DNA from: Paludibacteraceae bacterium
GTDB taxonomy: Bacteria > Bacteroidota > Bacteroidia > Bacteroidales > Paludibacteraceae
DNA length: 64,000 nucleotides
Assembly: GCA_017556705.1 (NCBI GenBank)
Contig: JAFYMG010000005.1
Location: 1 to 64,000, forward strand
Reading direction: 5' to 3'
The notes under the pieces were generated by a model. It saw only the letters and a list, made by a program, of their open reading frames with translations, did no database searches and was not told the DNA's origin. The position numbers were made by a program, and so were the translations under genes. The stretch's first letter is position 1; every line of letters starts with the position of its first letter. Below, piece after piece: positions 18,450 to 28,409 of the stretch.

Positions 18450-21400
18450 TTATCTCACTAGTGCCTGTACTCGGCGTTTGGTGTTATCACGCATGGTAGC
18501 CTCTACGATGCACATGCCCGTAGGCACAGACAATGTCATGGAGTGGCCGTAGAGATCCAATGCCTGCTGTGCCACCAATCGGCCGGTGAGGTCATAGACC
18601 TTGACATGTTGGATAATCTCGTTGGAGTTGACTTGCAATTGACCAGACTGCGCCGAATATGCCCAAAGTTGGATAGGGGTATCCACTTGTGGGAGGACAG
18701 GTCGGTCGGTGGATGAAGAGATATCATCATTGGTGGTATCGTCTGGTCCTAGGATGAAATAGCGTGTCTCGTAATTCTCTGGCATATCCAATTCTAGCCA
18801 CAAGCCATCCAAAATACGGAACTTCTCGTCGGTCTTGCTGTCCCATAGGTAGCACTCTTTGTTCCAGTTGAGCGAGAGATAGAAAGCAAATTTCACTTTC
18901 TTGGTACGATAACTATTGAGCACAAGCATCGACAGTGGTACTGTATCAATATTCGCACGCACATCCACCATCATTGGCACTTGCTTAGAGACCGTATACA
19001 TATTGATAGGCGAAGTGGCGGTTACGCCATCTCCACTTGTTTCTACTCCAGATGAAATGAATAGCGCATCTTCTTGGCTCTCGTAGATGTCGCTTGCACT
19101 ACTCTTGGCAGCCACCATACAGCGTGCCTGTCCTCCAGCATTGGTAGCATAGATAGTCATCAGCATGGATTCATCTGACTCTTCGGTTGCGCTATTCCTA
19201 CGGGCTGGTAAACTGGCAGGTGCAGGCCCGGTATATCCGACAAAATGCGACTTGGATAGTTTGACTGTTACTGATGTAGCAGTACCTTTTGCCTCATCAA
19301 GCTCTAATAATACCGAACGCATTGGTGCCAAATTGCCTGTACCCGATTGCTCTATAGTGACCCATGTGTTTGCCGTCCACGAACTATTACTCATGGTGTA
19401 GTACTTTTTCGCTAACTGAGGATTTGCTTTGAGGAATTCCGCCATATCAATATTAGCCATCGCAGGATTGCCGAACATAAACTGATTGCTAGCGAGCGCA
19501 TTGGTCAGTGTGATATACATATCGCCATTGGCATCTGGTTCGAAGGCCAGTTTAGGTGAGTGAGTAACCGACACACCTTGATCAGATGGAGTACCATTGG
19601 AATAGTAGTAACTATAATAGGTATCTGGTTTTGGCAATCGCACAATGATATCATCACCACTGATATTATCTGGACCATATCCTAATACCTGATATCCCGT
19701 ACCTGGAGGCAGCGGATGACCCAAGGAATTGGTTTCTACAAACTTCACATCCTCTGTAATCGCAGGATAAGATTGGTTACCATTCTCGTGGTAAGTAGGC
19801 ACACGTTTGTTGTAGATAGATTGCCAGAATGCGTATGCAGCAGAACTAGTGCGTGCTCCATCGAATGAATTTACTACAAATGGTTCAGTGGATTCTTTAT
19901 TCGTGCCACTACTATAGTTGCCGCTATGAGGTACATACATGTCACCCGTGTACATACCTTTGAGAGGTGGAGCCATCGAGTTCCAAGTGGCTGGAGTGAT
20001 GGTCATATCTACAAAAGCACGGTTGTATTGCAACAGATGCTGGTTATGAATCATTGCACCTGGTGCGAAATAGATATCATTACATGCATTAGGCAAGTGG
20101 TTGACATCCATAGGATAATGATTATCGGTCGTCACGATCGGATATGGCTTATCGGCTGGCAATGTAGGAATAATCACATTGGTTTTAGGCAATGGAGCAA
20201 AACCTACATCCATCAAAGTACCATCTGCTTTTCTCGCTTTCCAGTTGGCATCATCACCCCATATGGCGGATTCTTCACCCGTCCATTGTACTACATTAGG
20301 TACAATAGATAGATAGAAATAGATATATCCAACACGACAATTTTCAGGGTTGCCATCAATATAAACATTTCCAACACTGTCATAAAATGCCATACGCATT
20401 AGATAATCTTTGCCTGGCTCTAATTTTGCAGGAGCATCTATAATCTCTACCTTATTTCTTGATAGATCCACATATTCTATTACACCCTCAGTAGGTTTGT
20501 TAAATAGGAAGTAGACAGTATCTTGTTTGGCAGTCAATTGGGAACTCAACATTGTTGAGCCAAGTAACTCTTTAACTGGGATAGCCACTCTCTGTGTACT
20601 TTCAATTATGCGTATCGAAGGCACATCCAATCTTTGTTGAGGCGTTTGATCTTCACCAAGTATTGGAGAGAGATTAACTCCATATTCTGACTCAACAGAT
20701 GTGAGTTTAACCCACTTTGGCTCGTTGCAATCGTGTAGTGTATAGTCCACTCCTTCGTAAGATACAGTAGCATCTTCGGCTACAGGATAAACCCAAAAAC
20801 GAGCTGTAGCAGCTGAACCCAAGTAAAACATTTTAGATTTTTGATATAGCAGCAGTAAGCCACGATTGCACAAGTCAACAATCAGATCGCGTTGCTCCTG
20901 GGTCAAATGGCCATTAAGTACTTGAAGATTCTTGGCGTTATCCACCTCATAGTTTGGATTATCAGGACTAGTGTTTCGCATCGCCGCAATCGCATCTTCA
21001 ATTGCATTTCTCTCAAAACCATATTTTGCGAGGAATGCGTTATTCGCAGTAGTTTGAGCATCTGAAGTGATTGCAGACTCATTACAATAGATGTCATCAA
21101 ACTCAAATCCCGTTAACCAATCAGCATGCACCTGTGCTTCAATGGTCTTCATCTCTCCACCTACAGTAGGCATAATGGTATTTTGTACTTTTACCGTCAA
21201 AAAGTGGTGGTTGTTCGCGCACAAATTATTCATACAAGATGTTATACGTAGAGAATCCACTTCATCGTTGTGCAGTTGCACATAGGTATCTTGTGTGGCA
21301 TGCAGTTGGGTGGTGAAGGCACAAGCTGCTCTATGCAGATCCTCAGGTTTGTGCGCAATACGGAGGATATACGATTTATTGCGGTCCAAATACACATTTG

Positions 21401-24400
21401 CATCGGTACCTGATAAAGCATTCCCAGTAGGGATTACATGTACAAGATACATAAACCACTTTCCTCCACTATCCTTTACAAAACATTTACCAGATTTACT
21501 TTTTTCTCCTTTCTGAGGAGTTAACTCGTTGATATATGATGTAATGTCGCTCTTTTCTGGAACACCAGAACCTTCTCTTGTAGGAGGAATTAAGATGGAG
21601 CCATAATATGGCGAAACATTATCTTTATCATCTTGGTAGTAAATAGGTTGATACACATCTCCAACTTTCTCTTTCAACTGAACAGTTACACTATCTGTTT
21701 CGTTGAAAACCTCGTAATAGACATGTTTATTTTCGCCCTTAAGGTCTTCATTGAGATAGTCATAATCAATACGCAGAACAACGACTGTATTGGTTGTTTC
21801 CTCCTCTGTATAAGACTGACATCCCGTAGTTGCATGGTATGCTGCTAGAGGCAATGGAGATGCATACAAACGAATATCATCAATCATAAAGTCATTACCG
21901 CCAGCACTGGTGGCAAAATTGTAGATGGAAACACGCGTCTGAGCATAGGACTCTTGATCGCTCAGTACAGGGAAATTGATCTGTGACCACTTGCCGTTGT
22001 TTCGTCCAAGTGCACCCACAAAGAACACTCCCACATCTTCCCAAGGATCATCATCTCTCTTACGACCTTGGATATTGCAGCGGAACACAGGATTAACGGC
22101 ATTAGCGTTACCATCGTTACTTACATTGTTGAGCCACATTGAGCAGTACATCGTTTGTCCTGAACATACCGTGGCGTCGGTGGAGATACTCGCCACCAAT
22201 CCGGGTTCGCTGGTTCCATCCACATATAGTGCATAGCCATTGGCTGCACCGGTATAGTTTTCCACCGTGTGTGCCCATGTTACGTTACTAGACAGCTTGT
22301 TGGTAATGAAATACTCGCCCCAATATGGGATATAGAGGCTACTTCCACTCTCTCGATTCCTTGGAACACCTGCTACAGCGGGGTAGGTGTATCCATAGGA
22401 AGCTTCTGCCCATGGTAGATGGGCGTTTAAAGGCTGTGGATCGGATGTGCCTGGCGCTGGATGACCTAGGTTGAAATCAATCTCTTCGAGCAGTACATAC
22501 TTGTTCAATATCTCATTACGAGTGATGAGTGGGGTGGTAGACTCAGGGCCACAGTTACTCACGAAATCTACGACAAATCGTGCGATGCGCAGATCGCCGT
22601 CGTCAATCTTATTGTTGCCATTATTGTCCACACCTAGCTCATATACCTTTCTTCCAACCGCAGATTCGGTTATCGGCAGATAATCTTTGGCAGTATAACT
22701 CTGAGGAGTAATATTGGTATATGTATCACCATTGACCTCAAACCACTTGGCAGAAACACCGCCTTTGCCGACACACTTATACCCACCTGATGCGTCCGTG
22801 CCGTTGGTATAATAGTAATAGCTTCTGTCGGATTCATCGCCTCCCGCATAGCGGTAGTCGGTGGTCAGATAGATGGTTTGACCGACAGGTGCGGTGTATT
22901 TATGGTTTTCTACAAACTCTTGATTAGCGGCAGCGGCTTTGAAGCGTTCTGCCATCTCCTGTGCTGGACGCAAATGGAAAAGTTGGCGGAAGGATAAGGT
23001 AGGCTCGATGATAGTATCCAATTGAGTACCTTCTCCTCTTGTTGTATAGTCCGTGTAATTACTTATATCGCAGGCGATGATATGCGCTTTACCATCTGCC
23101 CAACCTTGGATAATAGGGGTAGTAGAACATTCAGAATTGGTTGAGTAGATACCGTGTGTATCACCATTACTATTATTGATCAATGTTCCTGTGGGCTGAG
23201 TTGTCCATGTTGTACGATCTGATTCTAGCGTGTTGTACTGTGGGTTGCTACCTGTTTGGTAATCATACCAACGATAATAGCCATTAAAGCTAGTTTCGGC
23301 TATTCGTAATGTGATATTCTCTCCAGGTAAGTAGTAGATGGTTTTTTCTGCGGTATGAACCATCTGCTCGTCTGCATGCGTATATGGATTTTTGCCAAAC
23401 TCTGTGTTGCTAAAGCCTTTTTGAGGTAGAAAGGTTGTCTTGCCATCTTTTACCCTCTGTTTGATAGGAATGACTACTATTTCGGTATGTGTGTCGTTTG
23501 CGTCATCCGGATCAGTATAAGTGATGACGCCCACTAAACGAGCTTCGCGTTCGGTATTATTCTGCGAGTTATCGCTGGCAGACACCGTTACAACGCCATT
23601 GTTGATGGACTCAACAGTCAGCCAATCTACATTGGTCTCATCCAACATGCTTTTGGCAACAAAAGTGATCGTGGATGCGTCGGTTACTTTAACGGGTGCC
23701 TCGCGGATAATCTCGCCTGCTGGCGTTGCACCATCCGACTTGATGACGTCTGCACCATTCTGGTGAAAACATGACACCTCGAATGTGGCTGGTCCACCAG
23801 TTTTGCTATAGGTATAACTAGTCGGTGAAACTGTTACTTCAAATGTAGGCCACTCTTGCAAATGGTACGCCTCGCGTCTAATATTGGCTCGTACACGGTG
23901 AGTGGTTTCGTCTTCAGTAGTAAAGGTGGCAATTATTTGGTCGGTATAGTCTATCCAATCGCCGTTAGCATCTACTATATTGGTTGGACTAGCTCCTTTA
24001 GCCGTTACGGTTAAGTTCCAAGTATCTTCTTCCGCAGTACTCTTTTCCCAACTGAGTTCCAACATCTCACGTTCTTTGACTTCGCTATCAGCCAAGGTGC
24101 TGCATCGGGTTTTGGATATATTTTTTCCACTGCTTTGCCACGTAAATTGGATGTTTTTTAGTTCTATTGCTCTTTTGTTTTTACTGATCTTGGCTGCTGT
24201 AGGTGCAGGTATTCTTACCTCATCTACTCGATCTACACAATAGTAGTAACCACCTTCGCCACCGCCACCGTTTTGTGTAAGTGTAAAGGTAAGTGTTTTT
24301 GCGTCATTGATGTCTGTAGGAGTAAAACCGAAATCTAATGATTCCGGTGCAAATGTTCCTTCTACTTCTCCGCCACCTGCACCTTCCAACTCCCATTTTT

Positions 24401-24860
24401 CGATAGTAAGAAGTGTGCCATAATTACCTTTATATTGTGCAGTCTCCCATCTTTTTGAATTTGTATTACATCTAATGTAAAATGTATAGTAGTTATAATA
24501 ATAGTAATACCACCTACCTTCTATAGAATTTGCTGATTCACTATTAATTTCAGCTGTAAAATAAGAATAGGAATCACTGAGAATTATTTGAAAGTTATCA
24601 AATCTTAAATATCTATTTGTTTTGATATTTTGAAAAGCGTATTGTCCGTTATCGATAATCTCAATTTTCCAAAGACAACCTTCATCAGGTATGTTTTTAA
24701 TAACTAGTGCATCTTCATTGGCCGCTAAATAATAACTAGTAGTACCCTCAATGTATTTGATGGAAACAATATCATTGCTTACTATCTCAGCATAGATTTG
24801 AGGTGTAATGTTGAAAGCTAGAAGCAACAACAATATTCGTATAATTCTTCTTTTCTTCAT
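18450..24860 (-). CDS. Giant T9SS-secreted surface protein (2136 aa), paralogue
   Basis: Full-length paralogue of the 2290-residue protein at 2.5-9.4 kb; no specific function recognised. Shared landmarks include VHTAEKTIYYLPGE and RWYDYQTGSNP, a jelly-roll type domain at about residues 867-1003 ending NDFMIDDIRLY, the W-rich module near 1520-1563 ending NVIIPT, and a C-terminal type A T9SS sorting domain (VKVYDLTGRLVAQQ to VQALVR). The N-terminus has a signal peptide (about residues 1-24, ending IYA). A glycine-rich stretch near residues 195-203 is in a different register in the paralogue. Expect export through the outer membrane by T9SS. No consensus promoter directly upstream; it may be read together with the 178-residue gene 125 bp upstream. 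Confidence 0.85.
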   Translation of the reverse strand: MKKRRIIRILLLLLAFNITPQIYAEIVSNDIVSIKYIEGTTSYYLAANEDALVIKNIPDEGCLWKIEIIDNGQYAFQNIKTNRYLRFDNFQIILSDSYSYFTAEINSESANSIEGRWYYYYYNYYTFYIRCNTNSKRWETAQYKGNYGTLLTIEKWELEGAGGGEVEGTFAPESLDFGFTPTDINDAKTLTFTLTQNGGGGEGGYYYCVDRVDEVRIPAPTAAKISKNKRAIELKNIQFTWQSSGKNISKTRCSTLADSEVKEREMLELSWEKSTAEEDTWNLTVTAKGASPTNIVDANGDWIDYTDQIIATFTTEDETTHRVRANIRREAYHLQEWPTFEVTVSPTSYTYSKTGGPATFEVSCFHQNGADVIKSDGATPAGEIIREAPVKVTDASTITFVAKSMLDETNVDWLTVESINNGVVTVSASDNSQNNTEREARLVGVITYTDPDDANDTHTEIVVIPIKQRVKDGKTTFLPQKGFSNTEFGKNPYTHADEQMVHTAEKTIYYLPGENITLRIAETSFNGYYRWYDYQTGSNPQYNTLESDRTTWTTQPTGTLINNSNGDTHGIYSTNSECSTTPIIQGWADGKAHIIACDISNYTDYTTRGEGTQLDTIIEPTLSFRQLFHLRPAQEMAERFKAAAANQEFVENHKYTAPVGQTIYLTTDYRYAGGDESDRSYYYYTNGTDASGGYKCVGKGGVSAKWFEVNGDTYTNITPQSYTAKDYLPITESAVGRKVYELGVDNNGNNKIDDGDLRIARFVVDFVSNCGPESTTPLITRNEILNKYVLLEEIDFNLGHPAPGTSDPQPLNAHLPWAEASYGYTYPAVAGVPRNRESGSSLYIPYWGEYFITNKLSSNVTWAHTVENYTGAANGYALYVDGTSEPGLVASISTDATVCSGQTMYCSMWLNNVSNDGNANAVNPVFRCNIQGRKRDDDPWEDVGVFFVGALGRNNGKWSQINFPVLSDQESYAQTRVSIYNFATSAGGNDFMIDDIRLYASPLPLAAYHATTGCQSYTEEETTNTVVVLRIDYDYLNEDLKGENKHVYYEVFNETDSVTVQLKEKVGDVYQPIYYQDDKDNVSPYYGSILIPPTREGSGVPEKSDITSYINELTPQKGEKSKSGKCFVKDSGGKWFMYLVHVIPTGNALSGTDANVYLDRNKSYILRIAHKPEDLHRAACAFTTQLHATQDTYVQLHNDEVDSLRITSCMNNLCANNHHFLTVKVQNTIMPTVGGEMKTIEAQVHADWLTGFEFDDIYCNESAITSDAQTTANNAFLAKYGFERNAIEDAIAAMRNTSPDNPNYEVDNAKNLQVLNGHLTQEQRDLIVDLCNRGLLLLYQKSKMFYLGSAATARFWVYPVAEDATVSYEGVDYTLHDCNEPKWVKLTSVESEYGVNLSPILGEDQTPQQRLDVPSIRIIESTQRVAIPVKELLGSTMLSSQLTAKQDTVYFLFNKPTEGVIEYVDLSRNKVEIIDAPAKLEPGKDYLMRMAFYDSVGNVYIDGNPENCRVGYIYFYLSIVPNVVQWTGEESAIWGDDANWKARKADGTLMDVGFAPLPKTNVIIPTLPADKPYPIVTTDNHYPMDVNHLPNACNDIYFAPGAMIHNQHLLQYNRAFVDMTITPATWNSMAPPLKGMYTGDMYVPHSGNYSSGTNKESTEPFVVNSFDGARTSSAAYAFWQSIYNKRVPTYHENGNQSYPAITEDVKFVETNSLGHPLPPGTGYQVLGYGPDNISGDDIIVRLPKPDTYYSYYYSNGTPSDQGVSVTHSPKLAFEPDANGDMYITLTNALASNQFMFGNPAMANIDMAEFLKANPQLAKKYYTMSNSSWTANTWVTIEQSGTGNLAPMRSVLLELDEAKGTATSVTVKLSKSHFVGYTGPAPASLPARRNSATEESDESMLMTIYATNAGGQARCMVAAKSSASDIYESQEDALFISSGVETSGDGVTATSPINMYTVSKQVPMMVDVRANIDTVPLSMLVLNSYRTKKVKFAFYLSLNWNKECYLWDSKTDEKFRILDGLWLELDMPENYETRYFILGPDDTTNDDISSSTDRPVLPQVDTPIQLWAYSAQSGQLQVNSNEIIQHVKVYDLTGRLVAQQALDLYGHSMTLSVPTGMCIVEATMRDNTKRRVQALVR

Positions 24861-24985
24861 CTCTTAATCTCCTATTTTATACTTGATTACTCTTGATTCC
24901 TCCTATAAATCTTTAGAGACTCTTAGGTGATTCTTTAGTGATTCATTAGTGATTTAGCTACCTTTGCGCTACCTTTGCGCTAATT

Positions 24986-25522
24986 TTATTTTATGCAAAA
25001 TAATCTGTTTCCAATACGTTTCCTTTTCCAATTCTTAAACCACCGCAGTAGAGCATACACTCCTACCATCAATAGCAATGGCAGTAGCACATCGCCTACT
25101 GGACTCGCGAAACTAGGATCCAACTCACCTGTGGCGCCACCAGTAGGACGACCTGTAGCAGAACCTTCACTACCTGCCTTAGCGGAAGAAGATGGAGAAG
25201 AGAAACCCCATCCTGAACTAGAAGATGACGTAACGCCACTACTACCACCCGAAGAAAAATCCTGATACACCTTGTTGGACAATCTCTTGGAGAACAACGA
25301 CTGACTAGCCCCCACTCGGTAGGAGGTATTCAGTTGGTTCGAATAGTTCGCTGAAGAGAACTTGGATCCACGCACCGAAAACAACGTATTACCCACGAAT
25401 TCCACAGACAACTCTGATCCAAAGGAAGAGCCATCCGATATAGAATAATCGGCACGGGAAGCACTCACCGAAGTGGTGAATCTTCCCGAATAGTGATGTG
25501 TGATTGCGTTGTCTTCGAACAT
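24986..25522 (-). CDS. Small Ser/Gly-rich protein with C-terminal sorting-like tail
   Basis: 178 residues, family not recognised. There is no N-terminal signal peptide. Residues 1-80 are polar (FEDNAITHHYSGRF, then Ser-rich strands); residues 85-135 are a low-complexity Ser/Gly region. The end has the tripartite layout of exosortase/PID-CTERM type tails: SPVGD, a hydrophobic helix LLPLLLMVGVYALLRW, then a basic cluster KNWKRKR. Many Bacteroidales small proteins near T9SS cargos have such tails. Missing N-terminal signal argues for either a wrong start or tail-anchoring. Tail-anchored membrane protein is the cautious reading. It lies upstream of the second giant gene on the same strand and has its own -7 element. 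Confidence 0.55.
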   Translation of the reverse strand: MFEDNAITHHYSGRFTTSVSASRADYSISDGSSFGSELSVEFVGNTLFSVRGSKFSSANYSNQLNTSYRVGASQSLFSKRLSNKVYQDFSSGGSSGVTSSSSSGWGFSSPSSSAKAGSEGSATGRPTGGATGELDPSFASPVGDVLLPLLLMVGVYALLRWFKNWKRKRIGNRLFCIK

Positions 25523-25575
25523 GTGATATTAATGCAATTAATAATGCACTTTTTTCAAAAACCGAAAAATGCGCG

Positions 25576-25583
25576 CAAAGGTA
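25576..25583 (-). promoter_or_regulatory. Likely -7 element of the 178-aa gene
   Basis: TACCTTTGC on the minus strand, 53 bp upstream of the ATG at 25522. No TTTG is found at the expected spacing, so support is partial. Confidence 0.5.
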
Positions 25584-25684
25584 CTTTTATTATATAAAAA
25601 GCATGTTATATAACATCAAAATATTGTTTCATTTTCGCAAATGGAACAAAAAATTACAAAAAAGGTACTTTTTATTAAGAATAT

Positions 25685-25716
25685 TTTGCGCAATCGAAAT
25701 ATTATTTGTAACTTTG
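25685..25716 (+). promoter_or_regulatory. Consensus promoter 417 bp upstream of the AraC-type gene
   Basis: TTTG 25685-25688, 20-bp spacer, TAACTTTG 25709-25716, then C. No convincing gene starts until 26133, so the transcript would carry a leader of about 400 nt containing hairpin array B. Confidence 0.6.
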
Positions 25717-25783
25717 CCATGTAATTCGTGCACGATGACTTAGAGTCTTAAATAATCGAATACAATTCTTAAACTTAGTTGCA

Positions 25784-26086
25784 GTTTAGAGGACGCTCGC
25801 GTTCGGCAATTGAAGCGCACAGAACTCGCTGGCGAGTTGAAAGCGCTCAATGCCTCCGCTCTCCCCACTCGCTCACGAAGCTCGCGGGGGCCCCGATTGA
25901 TAGCTACTATTTAGAGGACGGCACGAAGTGCCTACTGTTTAGGGGACGCTTCGCTACTGTTTAGAGGACGGGCAAAGCCCTACTGTTTAAGCGAAGAGGC
26001 GAGAATTCTTAATAAGGGAGCAGTTTAGAGGACGCTCGCAGAGCGAGCTACAGGACGGCACGAAGTGCCTACTGTTTAGGACTTGT
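25784..26086 (+). repeat. Variable-stem hairpin array B (AraC leader)
   Basis: Units at 25791, 25917, 25944, 25966, 26030 and 26053, among others: GGACGGCACGAAGTGCCTA (stem GGCAC, loop GAA), GGACGCTTCGCTA, GGACGGGCAAAGCCCTA, GGACGCTCGCAGAGCGAGC. Spacers are CTGTTTAGA or CTGTTTAGG. The first 120 bp also holds AACTCGC-TG-GCGAGTT and a segment (CCCCAC to GGGGGCCCCG) that resembles the insertion in the nitrilase gene. No gene is seen in 25523-26132. Confidence 0.8.
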
Positions 26087-26132
26087 GTGTAAAACCTCAT
26101 AATAATACTATACAACCCACAGCTTTAAGCAA

Positions 26133-27263
26133 ATGAATATAACCGATCTAACATCCATCATGCACATCGCCACATCGTGGGCGCACGTATTTCTGTCGTT
26201 GGCTGCGGCCATACTACTATTTATCAAACATCATACTCCAAAAGAGCGCTCACAGTGGTATATCGTGACTTTCTTCGCCATTTCTGCTCTGGCAGCATGC
26301 GTCGAGGTATTTGTCATTCTGAAAACCCAGCATACGCTGGACAACAACCACCTATTTGACCCACGACTGATTCTCACCGGGGCTTGCACACTATCATTCC
26401 TCATCATCTACTACCTAGACTTGCTTCGCCCAAACTGGCTCAATCTCAAGCGCTACTTTATGATCTTTCTACCAGGCATAGTAGCTCTCATCATCGTCAT
26501 CATAGGCCTCTTCCGAGGCAATATACAGCACATACACTCCTTATCAGACATTCATACTGCATGGGGCAGTATCGATTTTATTGCGCGATTTGCGTTGTCC
26601 ATACTACCACTGATACACGTATTTTGGTTGATGTCGCTATGCATGCGAGGTCATGCTGGCTACAAATGTCCTAGAATCATGATGCGTGGCACGATGCTCA
26701 TATCCGCAGCCCTTTGCATCACCTTCTTCCTTAGTCGCGGACTCAACTTCTTCGCCGCATATATGGTACACGAAGTCATCTTTATCACGCTAGCAGTTCT
26801 GCTCATCTATGTCGAGCACTACGAGCGCCTACATATACCGCTGGAGAAAGTACGCAAATACTATGTGGAAAACGATATCCCAAAAACTACCGAAGTCACC
26901 GTATCCCAAGCCGCCGAGAGACTGCAATCACTCATGGCTAACCCCGACATATGGAAAGATTCTGAAATCACTGGCGATAAACTGGCTCGACTAGCTGGCA
27001 CCAATCGCACCTACCTACAACAAGCGGCTAAGGAATTAGGGTTTGCTGGACTTACCGAGATGATCCACCGCCGCCGTATTGACTATGTGTGCGAGCAACT
27101 GCGCATCGACCCTACCGCCTCCATCCAAGACCTCTTCTACGATGCTGGCTACCGATCACGCACCACAGCATGGCGACAGTTTAGCAATATCGTGGGATAC
27201 ACACCTACCGAATTTGTCGAGCGAAACATCAAGCCTAAAACACCAGGCAAACCTAATCGCTAA
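26133..27263 (+). CDS. Membrane-anchored AraC-type transcriptional regulator 1
   Basis: 376 residues. Seven or so transmembrane helices fill residues 10-230, followed by a linker and a C-terminal AraC/XylS-type DNA-binding domain (about 275-365): ITGDKLARLAGTNRTYLQQ is helix-turn-helix 1, and DLFYDAGYRSRTTAWRQF with the closing GYTPTEF is the second helix-turn-helix and family end motif. The membrane part presumably senses an envelope or extracellular signal; the ligand is unknown. Immediately followed, 8 bp later, by a paralogue with the same layout. A promoter lies 417 bp upstream with hairpin repeats in the leader. Confidence 0.85.
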   Translation: MNITDLTSIMHIATSWAHVFLSLAAAILLFIKHHTPKERSQWYIVTFFAISALAACVEVFVILKTQHTLDNNHLFDPRLILTGACTLSFLIIYYLDLLRPNWLNLKRYFMIFLPGIVALIIVIIGLFRGNIQHIHSLSDIHTAWGSIDFIARFALSILPLIHVFWLMSLCMRGHAGYKCPRIMMRGTMLISAALCITFFLSRGLNFFAAYMVHEVIFITLAVLLIYVEHYERLHIPLEKVRKYYVENDIPKTTEVTVSQAAERLQSLMANPDIWKDSEITGDKLARLAGTNRTYLQQAAKELGFAGLTEMIHRRRIDYVCEQLRIDPTASIQDLFYDAGYRSRTTAWRQFSNIVGYTPTEFVERNIKPKTPGKPNR

Positions 27264-27271
27264 TCCGCACC

Positions 27272-28396
27272 ATGCATTTCTCATATATAGACTCCATATA
27301 CAACCTCATTATTCTCGGCGTACACGTCTTTGTCCAATTGACGGCTGCCGTGCTGATTTATATCAAACATCATGAGCCACACAACCGCTCATGGCGCTAC
27401 ATTTTCGCATTCTTCATCATCAGCACAATAGCCTCTGTAGGAGAAATCATTATGATGACGCACAACACCGTGCCATTGGATTACTACAAGATATTGCACC
27501 CAACCATCATCATCCCAGGATTTTATATATTTATGCTGCTACTATGCTACATCATAGAAATCATCCATCCGCGATGGTTGAACTTCAAACGAGCAGCAGT
27601 GCTATTCCTGCCTAGTGCCGTTCTAGCATTATACGTAATGTACTATGTCTATATCGGAGAAATCACCAATATATATAGTATCTCACGTTTGACTACTGAG
27701 ATCACCACGCCCAATGTGCTAGCACGCATCCTATTCATATCCATGTACATTCCATATGCAATCATGATGATTGTCATGCGGTTTAAATGGAAAAAGCCTC
27801 GCATACAAAAATACATCGACGTGCTAGTACTATACGTCGTTCTTATGGGGGCATCCTATATCTTTAGCCGCGGATTACAAACATTCGAGGGATATATCAT
27901 TCACGAGCTGCTCTACCTGCTTATCACCATCACCATTCTCTACACAGAGCACTACGAGCGTCTGCACATACCACTTGAGAGCGTCCGAACCTATTACCAA
28001 CAGCCAGATGTGCTCGACAACACCATGATCACGGTCAATGTGGTGGCACATAACCTGCGCGAACTAATGAATGATCCAAACATCTGGCAGGATCCAGAAC
28101 TAACAGCAGACAAAGTAGTCAAACTAGTAGGTACCAATCGTACGTATATCCAACACGCAGCCAGACTATTGGGATTTGACAACCTATCCGATATGGTACA
28201 CAGACGTCGCATCGATTATATCTGCGAGTGCCTGCGCAAAGACCCTAATGCTAACATACAAGATCTCTTCTGGGATGCTGGCTATAGATCTCGCGCCACA
28301 GCATGGCGACATTTCACACAGATCGTAGGACGAACACCTACCGAGTTCATCGCCAGAAACACTACCCCCCCCCGACAAAGTGACATAAACAACTGA
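27272..28396 (+). CDS. Membrane-anchored AraC-type transcriptional regulator 2
   Basis: 374 residues, tandem paralogue of the preceding gene (shared EHYERLHIPLE and HRRRIDY blocks, similar spacing). Seven or so membrane helices over residues 10-230, then an AraC-type domain (LTADKVVKLVGTNRTYIQH; DLFWDAGYRSRATAWRHF; GRTPTEF). A run of nine C (28365-28373) lies near the 3' end, within NTTPPRQ; slippage would alter only the last few residues and the distance to the next gene. Translationally close to both neighbours, so the two regulators and the amidase are probably one operon. The pair could form homo- or heterodimers; that is inference. Confidence 0.85.
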   Translation: MHFSYIDSIYNLIILGVHVFVQLTAAVLIYIKHHEPHNRSWRYIFAFFIISTIASVGEIIMMTHNTVPLDYYKILHPTIIIPGFYIFMLLLCYIIEIIHPRWLNFKRAAVLFLPSAVLALYVMYYVYIGEITNIYSISRLTTEITTPNVLARILFISMYIPYAIMMIVMRFKWKKPRIQKYIDVLVLYVVLMGASYIFSRGLQTFEGYIIHELLYLLITITILYTEHYERLHIPLESVRTYYQQPDVLDNTMITVNVVAHNLRELMNDPNIWQDPELTADKVVKLVGTNRTYIQHAARLLGFDNLSDMVHRRRIDYICECLRKDPNANIQDLFWDAGYRSRATAWRHFTQIVGRTPTEFIARNTTPPRQSDINN

Positions 28397-28409
28397 TTAC
28401 AAGCCGGTT

